A stretch of 64,000 nt of DNA from Coriobacteriia bacterium (lineage in GTDB: Bacteria; Actinomycetota; Coriobacteriia; Coriobacteriales; UBA8131): NCBI GenBank assembly GCA_009776725.1, contig WRNE01000005.1:17428-81427 (forward strand), read 5' to 3'. A program made the translations under genes and the position numbers. Below, in pieces: positions 63,082 through 64,000 of this stretch (position 1 is the stretch's first letter; every line of letters starts with the position of its first letter). The notes beneath the pieces are model-generated. The model was not told the origin of the DNA. It did no database searches and was given only the letters and a program-made list of their open reading frames with translations.

Positions 63082-64000
63082 CGGACCCTTCCGCCAAGGC
63101 CAAAGGCAGGTCGCGGTGCAGGATCGACACCCTGTAGCCGAGCTCGGCCAGGTAGGCGGCGGTCCGCTCGGCTATCACCACGCTGCGGTGCTGCCCGCCT
63201 GTGCACCCGATGGACATCAAGAGGTGCTGCTTGCCCTCGGCCAGGTAGCCGGGCATCACCACGTTCAGCAGCCCGAACCAGTTGTTCAAGAAGCTTTGGG
63301 TCTGGCCGGACTCCAGTACGAAGGTGCGCACGCTGTCGTCCTGCCCGGTCAGGTCGCGGTAGTCGGGGTTGTAGAAGGGGTTTGGCAGGAAACGCACGTC
63401 CATGACCAGGTCGGACTCCATGGGGATGCCGTACTTGAAGCCGAACGAGTAGATGGTCACGGCCATCGCCTCCTGCTCGGAGGCCTGGCTGAACGCCTGG
63501 TAGATGCGGCGGCGAAGCTCGCGGATGTCCGTGTTGGAGGTGTCGATGATGAAGTCGGCGATCTCCCGGACGCTGGCCAAGAGCTCGCGCTCGAGCTTGA
63601 TGGCGGCGCTGATCGTCATGGCGTCGCCGCTTAGGGGGTGCCGCCTCCGGGTCGACTTGTAGCGGGAGAGCAGGACCTCGTTGGAGGTCTCCAAGAACAG
63701 CACGCTGACCTTCACGCCGACCTCCCGGATCCGTTCCAGCTCCGTGTTCAGCTCGTAGAAGAACTCTTGGGCGCGGATGTCGCAGACCACTGCCAGGCGC
63801 CGCCTGGCCGGCCCGGACAGCCCGGCCAGCATGACCAGGTTCATCAACAGCGAGGGGGGCAGGTTGTCGATGCAGAAGTAGCCCATGTCCTCAAAGGCCC
63901 GCATCGCCTCGGTCCGGCCGGCGCCGGACAAGCCGGTAATCACGACCAGGCTCGGCTCGGACAGGCTGCCGTTGACCGCCTCCGCTGGATCGTCGGCAGG
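63074..64000 (-). CDS. rapZ: RapZ/YvcJ nucleotide-binding protein, 5' end cut
   Basis: YvcJ binds and hydrolyses GTP; E. coli RapZ is an RNA adapter that controls glmS. The P-loop reads GLSGAGRTEA, with Arg where most have Lys. YFCIDNLPPSL and the C-terminal IGCTGGQHRSV motif are typical. The frame stays open to the last base of the window, beyond the GTG at 63943, with 19 extra codons just before the P-loop. The true start therefore lies upstream of the window edge on the - strand. Confidence 0.94.
   Translation of the reverse strand, partial: PADDPAEAVNGSLSEPSLVVITGLSGAGRTEAMRAFEDMGYFCIDNLPPSLLMNLVMLAGLSGPARRRLAVVCDIRAQEFFYELNTELERIREVGVKVSVLFLETSNEVLLSRYKSTRRRHPLSGDAMTISAAIKLERELLASVREIADFIIDTSNTDIRELRRRIYQAFSQASEQEAMAVTIYSFGFKYGIPMESDLVMDVRFLPNPFYNPDYRDLTGQDDSVRTFVLESGQTQSFLNNWFGLLNVVMPGYLAEGKQHLLMSIGCTGGQHRSVVIAERTAAYLAELGYRVSILHRDLPLALAEGSDG

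Noticed and set aside
1..64000. tRNA genes, CRISPR arrays, insertion sequences, prophage
   Set aside because: No T-loop/cloverleaf, no regularly spaced direct DNA repeats and no transposase or integrase motifs were found; the TTCGAG matches seen (near 37072 and 61683) lie inside valS and whiA.

Overview
The window (about 55-57% GC by eye) reads as a chromosome segment of an anaerobic, Gram-positive Bacillota, most like a Clostridia-type lineage. The signs are the conserved blocks holB-ricT, phoH-ybeY-dgkA-era-recO, rpsO-pnp and rapZ-yvcK-whiA, RNase J, a class A RNase P RNA, class C sortases with an LPVTG pilin, an EssC/YukD type VII secretion locus, many iron-sulfur and radical-SAM enzymes, and frequent TTG/GTG starts behind GGAGG-like ribosome sites. 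I cannot name a species.

Layout. 1-20.7 kb (+ strand) is housekeeping: holB, ricT, nicotinate phosphoribosyltransferase, lepA, dusB, hemW, hrcA-dnaJ (no grpE/dnaK between them), mtaB, phoH, a ybeY-dgkA fusion, era, recO, rpsO and pnp. 18.4-26.9 kb is an accessory signalling/secretion module. It holds a membrane Ser/Thr kinase, an overlapping ORF with a membrane segment and five 13-residue Thr repeats, a 1522-residue FHA-EssC ATPase on the other strand, a YukD/EsaB ubiquitin-like protein, and a cytosolic FHA protein. 27.0-30.2 kb holds two class C sortases converging on one LPXTG pilin. 30.9-39.4 kb (- strand) has queA, a PflA-like radical SAM protein, thrS, a zinc-ribbon membrane protein, folC and valS. 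39.5-44.5 kb is a BmpA-type nucleoside ABC transporter. 44.7-55.4 kb holds an HD hydrolase, a DUF362 ferredoxin, RNase J, dapA-dapB, an M16 peptidase, a TM2 protein, deoC, and an acyl-CoA synthetase with its XRE-cupin regulator. 55.9 kb has rnpB. 56.3-61.0 kb is the lower glycolytic block gap-pgk-tpiA-gpmI. 61.1-64 kb is rapZ-yvcK-whiA, running off the window edge.

The most interesting part is the kinase/FHA/type VII block. A kinase, a possible phospho-acceptor tail made of five Thr-containing repeats in exact 13-residue register, and two separate FHA (phospho-Thr-binding) proteins lie within 8.5 kb, and one of the FHA proteins is the secretion motor itself. No WXG100 substrate, EssB, EssA or EsaA is recognisable here. 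This suggests a phosphorylation-gated secretion assembly, but it is inference from domain content. Other points of note are the YbeY-DgkA fusion, a possible ATA start for RNase J, the reduced hrcA-dnaJ locus, and a structured gene-free stretch before rnpB.
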